Origin: an uncultured Halocynthiibacter sp.
GTDB lineage: Bacteria; Pseudomonadota; Alphaproteobacteria; Rhodobacterales; Rhodobacteraceae
Direction of reading: 5' to 3'
DNA: 64,000 bases
Assembly: GCA_947503035.1 (NCBI GenBank)
Contig: CANNCD010000001.1
Span: 1,481,216-1,545,215 of the forward strand
Of this stretch, positions 17,934-27,321 are shown piece by piece; position 1 is the first letter of the stretch, and each line of letters begins with the position of its first letter. Under the pieces are notes generated by a model. The model worked only from the letters and a program-made list of their open reading frames with translations. It was not told the origin of the DNA and did not search any database. A program made the position numbers and the translations under genes.

Positions 17934-19646
17934 TTAGTGGCTCTCCCGTGTGACTGGGCGTGTGTCTTTGCCGACAAGAAAATCAAGGTCCGCGCCTTTG
18001 TCGGCCTGCAAAACGTGATCGATATAGAGTTTCGCATAGCCGCGAGTGTAGTGAGATTCCTCTGGGGTCCACGCCGCGCGGCGTTTGGTCAATGTCGCCT
18101 CGTCCACCAACAATTCCAATTCGCCGTTTGACGCGGAAATGCGGATGCGGTCTCCGGTTTCAACGATGCCCAGCATGCCGCCTGCGTTGGCCTCGGGGGC
18201 GACGTGCAGGATGACGGTGCCATAGGCCGTGCCGGACATCCGCGCGTCCGAGACACGGACCATATCGCGCACGCCTTGTTGCACCAGAACCTTGGGGATC
18301 GGCATATTGCCGACCTCGGGCATACCGGGATATCCCTTGGGCCCACAGCCCTTAAGGACCAAGATCGTGTCCTTGGTCACCGGCAAATCATCGCGGTCGA
18401 TATTGGCCTTCATGTCCTCGATGTTTTCGAACACATAGGCCTCGGCCTCGTGTTCCAGCAACTCGGGCGTGGCGGCGGATGGTTTCACAATCGCGCCCAG
18501 CGGCGCAAGGTTCCCGCGCAACACCCGCAAGCCAGCCGCAGGTTTCACCGGATCATCATACGGGCGGATCACGTCGTCGTTGTAACATTCCGCGTCCTTG
18601 GCATAGGCCGAAATATCCCCGCCCAGCGCGGTTTTCGCGGGGCGCAGTTTGTCCGCCAGCTGGTTCAACACCACGGGAACGCCGCCCGCATAACAGAAAT
18701 CTTCCATCAAGTATTTGCCCGACGGCATGCAGTTGACCATCAATGGGATTTCACCGCCGATTTCAAAATCATCCAACGTCAGATCAACGCCGACCCGCCC
18801 TGCCATCGCCAAGAGATGCACAACCGCATTGGTCGAGCCCCCCACCGCCGCATTGGTCAGGATTGCGTTCTGGAACGCCTCTTTGGTCATGATGTCGGAC
18901 GGCTTCAGGTCCTCTTCGACCATCTCGACGATACGTTTGCCGGTCAAATGCGCCAGCGCCATCCGCCGTGCATCCACCGCAGGCAGCGCCGCGTTTGTCG
19001 GAAGGGACATGCCCATCGCCTCGACCAGTGACGCCATGGTGGACGCGGTGCCCATGGTCATGCAAACGCCCTTGGATCGGCTCATGCCGCTTTCTGCGTT
19101 CATGAAATCCTGTAGGGTCATGTCGCCCGCGCGCACCGCCTCGGAGAACTTCCAAACGTCGGTGCCGGACCCGATGTCCTTGCCCTTGAATTTTCCGTTC
19201 AACATGGGGCCGGATGATACCACGATTGACGGCAAATCGACCGACGCCGCGCCCATCAATTGCCCCGGTGTGGTCTTGTCACAGCCGCCCAGCAACACAA
19301 CGCCATCCATGCCATAGGCGCGGATGCTTTCTTCGACGTCCATCGCCAAAAGGTTACGGAACAGCATGGCGGTGGGCTTCATCTGGGTTTCACCCAGCGA
19401 CATGACGGGGAATTCCACGGGGAAACCGCCCGCCTCCCAGACGCCACGTTTGACGCCCTCGGCCAGTTCGCGCAGACCCGAATTACACGGCGTCAATTCG
19501 GACCACGTGTTACAGATGCCAATGATCGGGCGCCCATCGAACACATGATCCGGAAAGCCCTGATTTTTCATCCACGATCTGTGAATGAACCCGTCTTTGT
19601 CCAGCTTGCCATACCATGCGCGATTGCGCCGTTTATCGTTTGTCAT
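17934..19646 (-). CDS. IlvD/Edd-family sugar-acid dehydratase, probable D-galactonate dehydratase
   Basis: A 570-residue Fe-S dehydratase of the IlvD/Edd family, in the pentonate/hexonate branch. Cluster cysteines are likely those in CNTWSELTPCN, GGCDKTTPG and GVCMTMGTAS. In context it should turn D-galactonate into 2-keto-3-deoxygalactonate, the step usually done by the unrelated enolase-type DgoD. L-arabonate could be a second substrate, as seen for relatives. I chose the ATG at 19646 because AGGG lies 7 bases upstream; a GTG at 19667 is in frame but lacks this. Confidence 0.88.
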   Translation of the reverse strand: MTNDKRRNRAWYGKLDKDGFIHRSWMKNQGFPDHVFDGRPIIGICNTWSELTPCNSGLRELAEGVKRGVWEAGGFPVEFPVMSLGETQMKPTAMLFRNLLAMDVEESIRAYGMDGVVLLGGCDKTTPGQLMGAASVDLPSIVVSSGPMLNGKFKGKDIGSGTDVWKFSEAVRAGDMTLQDFMNAESGMSRSKGVCMTMGTASTMASLVEAMGMSLPTNAALPAVDARRMALAHLTGKRIVEMVEEDLKPSDIMTKEAFQNAILTNAAVGGSTNAVVHLLAMAGRVGVDLTLDDFEIGGEIPLMVNCMPSGKYLMEDFCYAGGVPVVLNQLADKLRPAKTALGGDISAYAKDAECYNDDVIRPYDDPVKPAAGLRVLRGNLAPLGAIVKPSAATPELLEHEAEAYVFENIEDMKANIDRDDLPVTKDTILVLKGCGPKGYPGMPEVGNMPIPKVLVQQGVRDMVRVSDARMSGTAYGTVILHVAPEANAGGMLGIVETGDRIRISASNGELELLVDEATLTKRRAAWTPEESHYTRGYAKLYIDHVLQADKGADLDFLVGKDTRPVTRESH

Positions 19647-19702
19647 AGTCTTGCCCTGCTGCGCCACTGGCGCGTTTCGTCCCGTCGTTTTCGTTCGAAC
19701 GT

Positions 19703-21775
19703 CTATTGTTTCTTACCCTCAAGGACCCACATCATGTCTGAGAACCCCCATGGTATCGTGATCCCGTGGGTCATTAAATACTGCCCCGAAAGGGTCACCG
19801 GCCCATATGCCAACGCGGTATCGCCACGCGACAAACGCGGTGCCTGATCGCGATTGGTCAGTTCGATTTTATACTGCGCCGCTGGGTCCAGTTCGGTCAA
19901 TCGGATCGGACGTGGAACGATCTGGCGCGACGTCCCCGCCTGCCCGATGAACGCCACGAACCGTGTGCCATCAGCGGCCAGTTGTTGTTCTGCGATCACT
20001 GCGGGGTCCACCGTGTCCAATCGCAAGATATCCGCGCCCCGCATCCAATCCCGATTGGCCTTCCACCATGTGGTGACGTCGGTCAGAACCTTGGTTTCGG
20101 TGTCGTCCAATTCGCGCGGGTCCATTTCGAACCCCATATGCCGCTGGGCCGCAACCCATGCGCGGAACCGGATATCATGTGTGCGGCCGGACGTGTGACA
20201 CACCCGCGGTCCAACATGGGACCCCGTCACCGCAGACGGCAAAAACAGCGCGGCGTTGTGTTGAATGCGCAAGCGTTCCAGCGCGTCGTTGCTATCCGAA
20301 AGCCAAACCCGCTGGGTATGTTCCATAATACCAAAGTCAATACGACCACCACCGCTTGCACAGCTCTCGATCTCGACCTCGGGAAAATCACCCCGCAGCG
20401 CATCAAGCAACATATAGGTGCCCCGCGTCTGGGCCGCATCTGGCGTCGGCAGCACCCGATTGTGGTCCCATTTGATATAGTCCACATCGTAGTCCGTCAG
20501 GATCGCCGCGATACAGCCATAAAGATAATCGCGCACGTCATCGCGCGCCATATCCAACACATATTGCCCACGTCCAAGCGTCTGATCCACACCGCCCAGA
20601 ACCCAATCAGGGTGGGCGCGGAACAGGTCGGATTGCGCGTTGATCATCTCGGGTTCAAACCAAATGCCAAAGGTCATGCCCGCCGCGTGGATGTGATCAA
20701 TCAGCGGTGTCAAACCATCGGGGTATTTGCGCGGATCAACCTGCCAATCGCCAAGCGACGTGGTGTCATCATCACGTTTGCCGAACCAACCATCATCCAG
20801 CACGAACCGTTCCGCCCCAAGGGCGGCTGCGCGGGTCGCGATGTCACAAAGGGTCGGGATATCGTGGTCGAAATAGATCGCCTCCCAGCAATTGTAATGC
20901 ACGGGACGCGGCGTGTCGGGCTTCGGCCATGTGACGATGTGATCGCGCAGATGCCGTTGAAACGTGGTCGCACAGCTATTGATGCCATTCGGCGCATAGG
21001 TCAGATAAAGCGGCGCGGTTTTGAACTTGGTTCCCGCCATGGTTTCGGTGTCGGTCGCATGGCCAAATTGAACCTGACGACGGCCATCGGGCAGTTCCTC
21101 GGCAATCATCGTGTGACCTCCGGACCAGCCATAGTGAAACGCATAGGCCCCGCCCGATGTATTGGTCGTCCCCATATTCGGAACGATCAGCGCGGGGAAA
21201 TGTTCGTGGCCTGTCCGACCCGTGCGGTTTTCACGCATCCGAATGCCCGCCGACCACGGGGTGCGGTTTTCCTGAAACTCGCCAATCCAACGGCCTGCGA
21301 AATCGATCATTTCCGTGGCGTGTTGCGGGGCGCGAAACACGGGCGCCGCCAACCATTGAAGGTGCACAGGCGCATCGCTTTGCAGCTCGTTCACCGCGGT
21401 GATCATATCGCCCACGACAGTAAACCGCGCAGTCAGCCGAAGCCCCGCGGCGGTGTCGGAATAGTGAAAGGTCAGGCCATCCGTTTCGTCCACCGACGTG
21501 AACCGAAACGACGGCAAGATGGCGCGCCCGTCGCCTCCGCGAAGCCGCATCCCAGGTTGACCGGCAAAGGTCTGGCTGGCCTCCGGCACGATGCTGAGGT
21601 CGGGGATCGCGTCAAGCATGCCGCCAGTCACATCAATCCGCGACGCCGCAACAATCGATGACAATTCGTCATCCATCGCCAATGCTTCGCCCCAATAGAC
21701 AACACAGGGCAAACGCCCATCCGTCACCGTCAGAACCACGGTCTGACGGGGGGTATCAAGCCGGAACACAGACAC
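19703..21775 (-). CDS. Alpha-galactosidase, glycoside hydrolase family 36
   Basis: A retaining alpha-galactosidase of about 690 residues with no signal peptide, so it acts on imported alpha-galactosides such as melibiose or raffinose sugars. The nucleophile Asp is in YIKWDHNR (about residue 436), the acid/base Asp is in LSDSND (about 495), and the ESCASGGGR motif between them is typical of GH36. The open frame continues far upstream inside the permease gene, but the real start is probably the GTG at 21775, which shares a base with the permease stop and gives the family's usual length. No strong ribosome site is seen, which suits coupling. Confidence 0.9.
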   Translation of the reverse strand: MSVFRLDTPRQTVVLTVTDGRLPCVVYWGEALAMDDELSSIVAASRIDVTGGMLDAIPDLSIVPEASQTFAGQPGMRLRGGDGRAILPSFRFTSVDETDGLTFHYSDTAAGLRLTARFTVVGDMITAVNELQSDAPVHLQWLAAPVFRAPQHATEMIDFAGRWIGEFQENRTPWSAGIRMRENRTGRTGHEHFPALIVPNMGTTNTSGGAYAFHYGWSGGHTMIAEELPDGRRQVQFGHATDTETMAGTKFKTAPLYLTYAPNGINSCATTFQRHLRDHIVTWPKPDTPRPVHYNCWEAIYFDHDIPTLCDIATRAAALGAERFVLDDGWFGKRDDDTTSLGDWQVDPRKYPDGLTPLIDHIHAAGMTFGIWFEPEMINAQSDLFRAHPDWVLGGVDQTLGRGQYVLDMARDDVRDYLYGCIAAILTDYDVDYIKWDHNRVLPTPDAAQTRGTYMLLDALRGDFPEVEIESCASGGGRIDFGIMEHTQRVWLSDSNDALERLRIQHNAALFLPSAVTGSHVGPRVCHTSGRTHDIRFRAWVAAQRHMGFEMDPRELDDTETKVLTDVTTWWKANRDWMRGADILRLDTVDPAVIAEQQLAADGTRFVAFIGQAGTSRQIVPRPIRLTELDPAAQYKIELTNRDQAPRLSRGDTALAYGPVTLSGQYLMTHGITIPWGFSDMMWVLEGKKQ

Positions 21776-22623
21776 TATTTCACAGCCCCAAGGGTGAGAC
21801 CCGCGATAAAGTGTTTCTGCATCAAGAAGAACATCGCGACCGGTGGCAGCGCGGCGATGATTGATCCCGCCGATACCAAATGCCATGCCGATGCCCATTG
21901 GCCGTTCAACGAATGAAGACCGGCGGTGATGGGCTGGGCATCCGCCCCTTGGGTCAACACGGTGGCCCAGAAGAAGTCGTTCCAGATGAAGGTGAAAATC
22001 AACACAGCCAGCGCCGCAAGCGCAGGTTTCATCAACGGCAAGACCACGAACCAATAGATGCGCCATTCGGCGACGCCCTCGACGCGCGATGCCTCGATCA
22101 ATTCATAGGGCAGCGCCTTGATGAAATTGCGCATGAACAAGGTGCAGAACCCCGTCTGGAACGCCACATGGAACAGAACCAGCCCCGTCGCCGTGTTATA
22201 AATCCCCATGTTCACGCTGAAATCGCGCACCGGAACCATCAAGATTTGGAACGGGATAAAGTTGCCCGCCACAAAGATAAAGAAGATCGTCATGTTGAAA
22301 CGGAACTTATAAATCGCGAGCGCAAACCCCGTCATCGACGACAGCGCCACGGCAAAGATCACCGTCGGGATCGTCACGCGGAAGGAATTCAGGATGTATT
22401 GCCCGATGGGCGTGTTCTTGAAAATCTGGGTATAGTTTTCGATCATGTCAAACGACGTCGGCCAGCCCCAGTAGTTGCCGGAATTCAGATCCGCCGCCGG
22501 CCGCACCGACGTCAGCGCCACCGCCAACAACGGCAACAGCCAGACGATCAACGCAATCGGCAGCGCGACGTTATACATCAGGCGAATAGAGCGGGGTGAT
22601 TTTTCAATAGGTGTTGGAAACAT
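21775..22623 (-). CDS. Sugar ABC transporter permease, MalG type
   Basis: An inner-membrane permease of 282 residues with six helices in the binding-protein-dependent transport family. The EAA loop motif reads EASRVEGVAEWRIYWFVVLPLMKPALAAL and touches the ATPase. It pairs with the MalF-type permease upstream (2 bases apart) and should use the ATPase at 25738-26799, which is encoded on the other strand beyond the regulator. Confidence 0.93.
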   Translation of the reverse strand: MFPTPIEKSPRSIRLMYNVALPIALIVWLLPLLAVALTSVRPAADLNSGNYWGWPTSFDMIENYTQIFKNTPIGQYILNSFRVTIPTVIFAVALSSMTGFALAIYKFRFNMTIFFIFVAGNFIPFQILMVPVRDFSVNMGIYNTATGLVLFHVAFQTGFCTLFMRNFIKALPYELIEASRVEGVAEWRIYWFVVLPLMKPALAALAVLIFTFIWNDFFWATVLTQGADAQPITAGLHSLNGQWASAWHLVSAGSIIAALPPVAMFFLMQKHFIAGLTLGAVK

Positions 22624-22625
22624 GA

Positions 22626-23510
22626 TTAACCCCGTTCGTCGCGGTACATTTTGGTCAGGAAGAAGGCGATATAGACAAGCATGATCAGGAACAGAACCAC
22701 GGCGATGGCCGCGCCATACCCCATGCGGAACCCGTATTCCGAGAACGCCTGTTCATACATATAGAACGCCAACACGCGCGAGGATCCCCATGGGCCGCCG
22801 GCGGTCATGATCGCGATCAAATCGAATGAACGCAGGGCGCCAATCACCGTCACGACAATGGCGATAAACGTCGCGGGTTTGAGCTGTGGCAGAACCACAT
22901 ACCACAACATCCGCCAGCCCTTGGCATTGTCCAAACGACCCGCTTCGATCTGTTCCGGATCAACGGCATTGAGGCCCGTCAGATATAGGATCATACAGTA
23001 CGCGGTCTGCGGCCACAGACCCGCGGCGATGATCCCATAGGTCACATAACGTTCGTCCGCCAGAACGGCGATTGAATCGATCCCAAAGAAGTTGAGCATC
23101 ACATTCATCAGGCCAAAGCTTGGATCGTAAAACCAGCTAAAGACCAGACCGACAACCACTTGTGAAATCACAAATGGGAAGAAAAACAGTGACTTGTACA
23201 GGCGGATGCCAAACACGGTCTGGTTCAGAAACAGCGCGATAAACAACCCAGCGGGGATCGCAAGCATGTAAAGAACCAGCCAAATGATATTGTTCTTGAG
23301 AGAGGTATAGAACGCTTCGTCATCGAACAGTTCGACATAGTTATCCATGCCGATAAACGTCTTTTCGCCCAGACCGTCCCAGTCATAAAGCGAGATGTTC
23401 ATCGATTGAAATACGGGGATGATCACATAGATCAGAAACATCAACATCCCTGGCGCAAGGAAGAGCCATGGGGCGATTTTCTTTTGATCGAATTTACGGC
23501 GCGCGTTCAT
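22626..23510 (-). CDS. Sugar ABC transporter permease, MalF type
   Basis: A 294-residue permease with six helices. The EAA loop motif is EAGRLDNAKGWRMLWYVVLPQLKPA. It lies 58 bases below the binding-protein gene, and that gap holds an imperfect hairpin (about 23531-23558) that could lower permease output relative to the abundant binding protein. It forms the channel with the adjacent MalG-type subunit. Confidence 0.93.
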   Translation of the reverse strand: MNARRKFDQKKIAPWLFLAPGMLMFLIYVIIPVFQSMNISLYDWDGLGEKTFIGMDNYVELFDDEAFYTSLKNNIIWLVLYMLAIPAGLFIALFLNQTVFGIRLYKSLFFFPFVISQVVVGLVFSWFYDPSFGLMNVMLNFFGIDSIAVLADERYVTYGIIAAGLWPQTAYCMILYLTGLNAVDPEQIEAGRLDNAKGWRMLWYVVLPQLKPATFIAIVVTVIGALRSFDLIAIMTAGGPWGSSRVLAFYMYEQAFSEYGFRMGYGAAIAVVLFLIMLVYIAFFLTKMYRDERG

Positions 23511-23568
23511 ATCTTGTCCTTAGAAATCTAGCGCCCCGATGGTGTTCCACCGGAGCGCGAGGGAGGTA

Positions 23569-24807
23569 TCAGTAAGCGCGTGCGCGTACTTTTTCGAGAC
23601 GTTCAAGGATCGCATCCAGACGTTCAGGTTTTACCATGAATTCTTGGAAACCTTCCATGCCCGCCTTGGCCATTTCCGCAGGTGCGTCACGGTCAAAGAA
23701 CTGGGCGATCCCGCCAGTGGTATTGGACAACATTTCCGCGCCGGCCTGAAGGAACACGTCATCCGCAACTTCGGAGTTCTTGTTCACAGGAAGCTGACCC
23801 AGTGTCTTGTTCACCTCGGACTGAACGTCCGCACGGGCAAGATAGGCAAGGAACTTTTTGGCGTCTTCTTTGTTCTTCGCACCGGATGGGATGTGGAGCG
23901 TGTCGGTTGGCGCCTCTTCGGCCACTGGGATGGATGGGTCGATCACGGGAAACTGGAAAAAGCCCAGTTGCGTGTCCACATCAAGACCCGCGACTTTGAA
24001 CTGCTCAACCGAGAAGTTGCCCATCACGTACATCGCCGCGTCGCCTTGGACCATCGGCGCGAGGGCCTCTTGCCAAGAATAGGCCGCGTGATTTTCAAGG
24101 AAGAAATCACCGTCGATCAATGTCTGCCAGTTGGCCATAGTTGCGCGGACGCGGTCGTCGGTCCATGCCACTTCGCCTTTGGTCAGCGCCATGTGGAAAT
24201 CGTAACCGTTGGTGCGCAGGTTCAGATAGTCAAACACACCGCCAGCGGTCCAAAGGTATTTGGTCCCGATGGTGATCGGCGTCACGCCGTTCGCCTTGAG
24301 CGTTTCACCCGCAGCAAGGAAATCATCCCATGTGGCCGGTGCTTCGATGCCATGCTCGGCAAAGATGTCTTTGCGGTAATACACGCCCCATTGGTAATAC
24401 GTGTATGGCACGCCCCAGATTTTGCCGTCGATGGTCATGGAGCCTTCGGCAGAGGCCAAGGATTCTGACAGACCGTTTTCTTCCCACACGTCGTTCACTG
24501 GCTCAAACAGGCCCGCGTTCACGTATGGCAACATGCGGTTGCCCGCGTACCAGTTCGCAACATCAGGCGCATCCGCCGTCAGGAAGTTGCGGATCGATGT
24601 CTTGTACCCTTCGTGGTCAAATAGGTTCCAGGTCACCGTCACGTCTGGGTTCTCGGCTTCGAACCCCGCGATAAGCGCCTCGAACGCCGCTTTTGGTGCC
24701 GGATCGGATGTGTCTGTGTTGATCACCAATTCCCCCGCAAACGCCGTGCCTCCCAGCAACGTTAGTGCGGCGACTGATGTCAGTGCCGTTTTAGTAAATA
24801 GAGCCAT
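23569..24807 (-). CDS. Galactoside ABC transporter substrate-binding protein (family 1)
   Basis: A periplasmic sugar-binding protein of 412 residues. The signal peptide starts MALFTKTALTS and is likely cut after FAG or AFA near residue 23. The ATG at 24807 follows GGAGAG; the frame is open further upstream but has no such site. Being first in an operon with alpha- and beta-galactosidases, its ligand is probably an alpha- or beta-galactoside. It is divergent from iclR, so one region (24808-24936) controls both. Confidence 0.92.
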   Translation of the reverse strand: MALFTKTALTSVAALTLLGGTAFAGELVINTDTSDPAPKAAFEALIAGFEAENPDVTVTWNLFDHEGYKTSIRNFLTADAPDVANWYAGNRMLPYVNAGLFEPVNDVWEENGLSESLASAEGSMTIDGKIWGVPYTYYQWGVYYRKDIFAEHGIEAPATWDDFLAAGETLKANGVTPITIGTKYLWTAGGVFDYLNLRTNGYDFHMALTKGEVAWTDDRVRATMANWQTLIDGDFFLENHAAYSWQEALAPMVQGDAAMYVMGNFSVEQFKVAGLDVDTQLGFFQFPVIDPSIPVAEEAPTDTLHIPSGAKNKEDAKKFLAYLARADVQSEVNKTLGQLPVNKNSEVADDVFLQAGAEMLSNTTGGIAQFFDRDAPAEMAKAGMEGFQEFMVKPERLDAILERLEKVRARAY

Positions 24808-24835
24808 GTCTCTCTCCCTAAGTGGTTCCATTATT

Positions 24836-24850
24836 TGAAAACTGTTTTCA
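24836..24850. promoter_or_regulatory. Palindrome in the divergent galactoside promoter region (candidate IclR operator)
   Basis: A 15-bp palindrome, TGAAAAC-T-GTTTTCA, with 7-bp perfect arms lies 29 bases upstream of the binding-protein start and 87 bases before the IclR gene. Position and symmetry suit a dimeric regulator; the link to this IclR protein is inferred. Confidence 0.6.
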
Positions 24851-24936
24851 GCTATTGAAATCATGCCCCGAAACTCGTAAACCTGTCAACACAATTCATT
24901 GGACCCCCGCGGCGACGCAGGGGAACGGAGGACAGG

Positions 24937-25728
24937 ATGAAGCAAGATACAGATGCAGGCGGAACAGTCGGTAAAGCACTGGCGTTATTGGATATAATAG
25001 CAGAGGTTGGTCGGCCCATTCGGTTTACCGATCTCCTGCCCCTGTCGCCACACCCCAAGGCGACGCTCTATCGATTGCTTCAGACGTTAACGAATCAAGG
25101 GATGCTTTCGTACAACGTCGAGACCCAACAATACGGGCTTGGCATGCGTCTTGTGCGGCTGGCGCACGGCGCGTGGCAACAATTTTCCCTTGCCCCCCTC
25201 GCCCGTCCGATCATCGAAGACCTGTCCCGCACCCTTGCCCATACGGTCCATTTGGCCCAGCTTGATAACGGTCAGGTTCTGTATGTCGACAAACGCAACG
25301 CCGCCGACCCAATCGAGATGTATTCGCAGGCAGGCAAGGTCGGCCCCGCCTATTGCACCGGTGTCGGCAAGGCGATGTTGGCCTTTCTGGATGACGACGC
25401 GTTGCAACATGCCATCGACCGTCAGGCGTTTAACTCCTTCACGACATTTACCCTATCCACCCCCGAGGACCTTCGCGAAGAGCTCGGACATATCCGTGAG
25501 CGCGGCTATGCGTTTGATCGCGAGGAACACGAACCGACGATCATCTGTATCGCGGTGCCGATCCTATCTGCTGGGGGGCAGGTGATGGGCGGCCTGTCCG
25601 TCACAAGCAACACAAGCCGATCCAGCCTGAAAGAACTTGAAACCATGGTGCCGCATCTGCGCCGCGCCGCAAAATCCATCGCAGACGCCGCCGACACATG
25701 GCGTTTTCCTGACCAAACACAAAACTAG
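24937..25728 (+). CDS. IclR-family transcriptional regulator of the galactoside operon
   Basis: A 263-residue DNA-binding regulator. A winged helix occupies residues 8-70 (GKALALLDIIAEVGRPIRF, KATLYRLLQTL), and the C-terminal IclR effector domain contains GVGKAMLAFL and the late stretch IICIAVPILSAGGQVMGGLSV. It is divergent from the ten-gene galactoside operon and 9 bases before the ABC ATPase gene, so it likely controls both units in response to galactose, galactonate or a derivative. Confidence 0.92.
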   Translation: MKQDTDAGGTVGKALALLDIIAEVGRPIRFTDLLPLSPHPKATLYRLLQTLTNQGMLSYNVETQQYGLGMRLVRLAHGAWQQFSLAPLARPIIEDLSRTLAHTVHLAQLDNGQVLYVDKRNAADPIEMYSQAGKVGPAYCTGVGKAMLAFLDDDALQHAIDRQAFNSFTTFTLSTPEDLREELGHIRERGYAFDREEHEPTIICIAVPILSAGGQVMGGLSVTSNTSRSSLKELETMVPHLRRAAKSIADAADTWRFPDQTQN

Positions 25729-25737
25729 GAACCAAAT

Positions 25738-26799
25738 ATGTCCGGTGTTTCTCTGAACAATGTTATCAAAAAATACGGCGCCGTGCAGGTTGTGCATGGG
25801 GTTGATCTGGAAATCCAAGACGGCGAGTTCTGCGTCTTTGTGGGCCCGTCGGGCTGTGGCAAATCCACTTTGCTTCGAATGGTTGCGGGGCTTGAGGAAA
25901 CCACGGGCGGCGCCATCAACATCGGCGAACGTGACGTGACCCATCTGGATGCGTCCGAACGTGGCGTGGCGATGGTGTTTCAGACCTATGCCCTTTATCC
26001 CCACATGACCGTACGCGAAAACATGGGCTTTGGGTTGAAAATGAACCGCTTCCCCAAGGATGAGATCGCCAAGAAGGTCGCCGAAGCCAGCGAGATTTTG
26101 AAGCTTGGCCCGTATCTGGATCGCAAACCCAAGGCATTGTCCGGTGGTCAACGTCAACGTGTCGCCATCGGTCGTGCGATTGTCCGCGGCCCCGAGGTCT
26201 TCCTGTTTGACGAACCTTTGTCCAACCTTGACGCCGAGCTGCGCGTTGAGATGCGTGTCGAAATCGCACGTCTGCACAAGGAAATCGGCGCCACAATGAT
26301 CTATGTGACCCACGATCAGGTCGAGGCGATGACCCTTGCCGACAAGATCGTCGTGCTGCGCGATGGGCGTATCGAACAGGTCGGCGCGCCGCTTGAATTG
26401 TTTAGCGACCCTGACAACAAATTCGTCGCTGGCTTTATCGGTTCGCCCGCGATGAATTTCGTCGACGGCACTGTCGAAAACGGCGCGCTGGCGGTGAGTG
26501 GTTTGGGGGGAAACGGTGTGACGCCCAATGTGAACCTGCCGGCCAATGGCACGAAAATCGCGCTTGGCGTGCGGCCACAGGACATCACCATTGATCCGAG
26601 CGGCAACACCCACGGGGTCGAGCTCAGCGAACATTTGGGCGGGGTGAGCTATGTCTACCTGCGGGCGAAAACCGGCGAACGGGTGATCGTGGAAACCCAC
26701 GATGGCCAAACCTATGCCACCGGTGCCGAGGTCGGGATTAAGGTGTCCGCCGACGATATGATGGTGTTTGACGCGAAAACCGAACTGCGTCTGCGCTAG
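25738..26799 (+). CDS. Sugar ABC transporter ATP-binding protein (UgpC/MsmK type)
   Basis: A 353-residue ATPase. Motifs are Walker A GPSGCGKST, signature LSGGQRQRVAIGR, Walker B VFLFDEPLSNLD and switch YVTHDQVEA, followed by a C-terminal OB/TOBE domain (about 235-353) typical of CUT1 sugar importers. It is co-transcribed with iclR and completes the transporter made from the opposite strand. Confidence 0.94.
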   Translation: MSGVSLNNVIKKYGAVQVVHGVDLEIQDGEFCVFVGPSGCGKSTLLRMVAGLEETTGGAINIGERDVTHLDASERGVAMVFQTYALYPHMTVRENMGFGLKMNRFPKDEIAKKVAEASEILKLGPYLDRKPKALSGGQRQRVAIGRAIVRGPEVFLFDEPLSNLDAELRVEMRVEIARLHKEIGATMIYVTHDQVEAMTLADKIVVLRDGRIEQVGAPLELFSDPDNKFVAGFIGSPAMNFVDGTVENGALAVSGLGGNGVTPNVNLPANGTKIALGVRPQDITIDPSGNTHGVELSEHLGGVSYVYLRAKTGERVIVETHDGQTYATGAEVGIKVSADDMMVFDAKTELRLR

Positions 26800-26809
26800 A
26801 TACAAATAA

Positions 26810-26837
26810 GCCACGGCGCGGGGACACGCGCCGTGGC
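26810..26837. terminator. Strong hairpin between convergent genes
   Basis: An 11-bp perfect GC-rich stem (GCCACGGCGCG/CGCGCCGTGGC) with a 6-base loop starts 10 bases after the ABC ATPase stop and lies 53 bases from the end of the convergent universal stress gene. It probably stops transcription from either side despite the missing T-run. Confidence 0.7.
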
Positions 26838-26889
26838 AGACGGTCTGGCTCAAAACTGACAGGCGTTGAACCAGTCCTGGGGAACTGTG

Positions 26890-27321
26890 TTATCGGACCA
26901 CGTAGACCGAGCACCGCGAATGGCGCACGACCCGCGCGGCGTTCGGCCCAAGCAGGAAATCACCCAACTCGGGCGCATGGGCCCCAATCACGATCATGTC
27001 GGCCTTGGATGCGGCGGCTGTTTTCAGAATCTCATCATAGACCTTGCCGGTGGCCACAACGTGACGCACCTTGGCGTTCACCTCATCGCCCAACACAGTG
27101 GCGCAAATGGAATTGAGCAACGCCTTGGCCTTGGTCAGGGCTTCGTCGTGGTGCCCTTGGTCAAAGAACGACCCAACAAGGCTTAGGCCGAAATCGGGAA
27201 CAACCGTGACGATATCAAGCTGGGCCTCTTCGAGGGCGGCCATTTTCGCCGCCCGTTCAAGAACCTGTTTGTCCTCGGTTGGGTCCGAAATATCGATGGC
27301 ACAAAGGATGGTGTTGATCAT
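26890..27321 (-). CDS. Universal stress protein (UspA family)
   Basis: A 143-residue cytosolic UspA-fold protein. The nucleotide-binding motif near the C-terminus (VIGAHAPELGDFLLGPNAARVVRHSRCSVYVV) matches the ATP-binding G-2X-G-9X-G type only loosely. It overlaps the stop of the TRAP permease gene by 4 bases. UspA genes coupled to TRAP transporters are known (TeaD with the TeaABC ectoine system), where the protein tunes uptake; that role is likely here. Confidence 0.9.
   Translation of the reverse strand: MINTILCAIDISDPTEDKQVLERAAKMAALEEAQLDIVTVVPDFGLSLVGSFFDQGHHDEALTKAKALLNSICATVLGDEVNAKVRHVVATGKVYDEILKTAAASKADMIVIGAHAPELGDFLLGPNAARVVRHSRCSVYVVR

Noticed and set aside
19703..22066. Alpha-galactosidase start far upstream inside the permease gene
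   Set aside because: The extra 97 residues have no GH36 sense and overlap the permease; the GTG at 21775 gives normal length.
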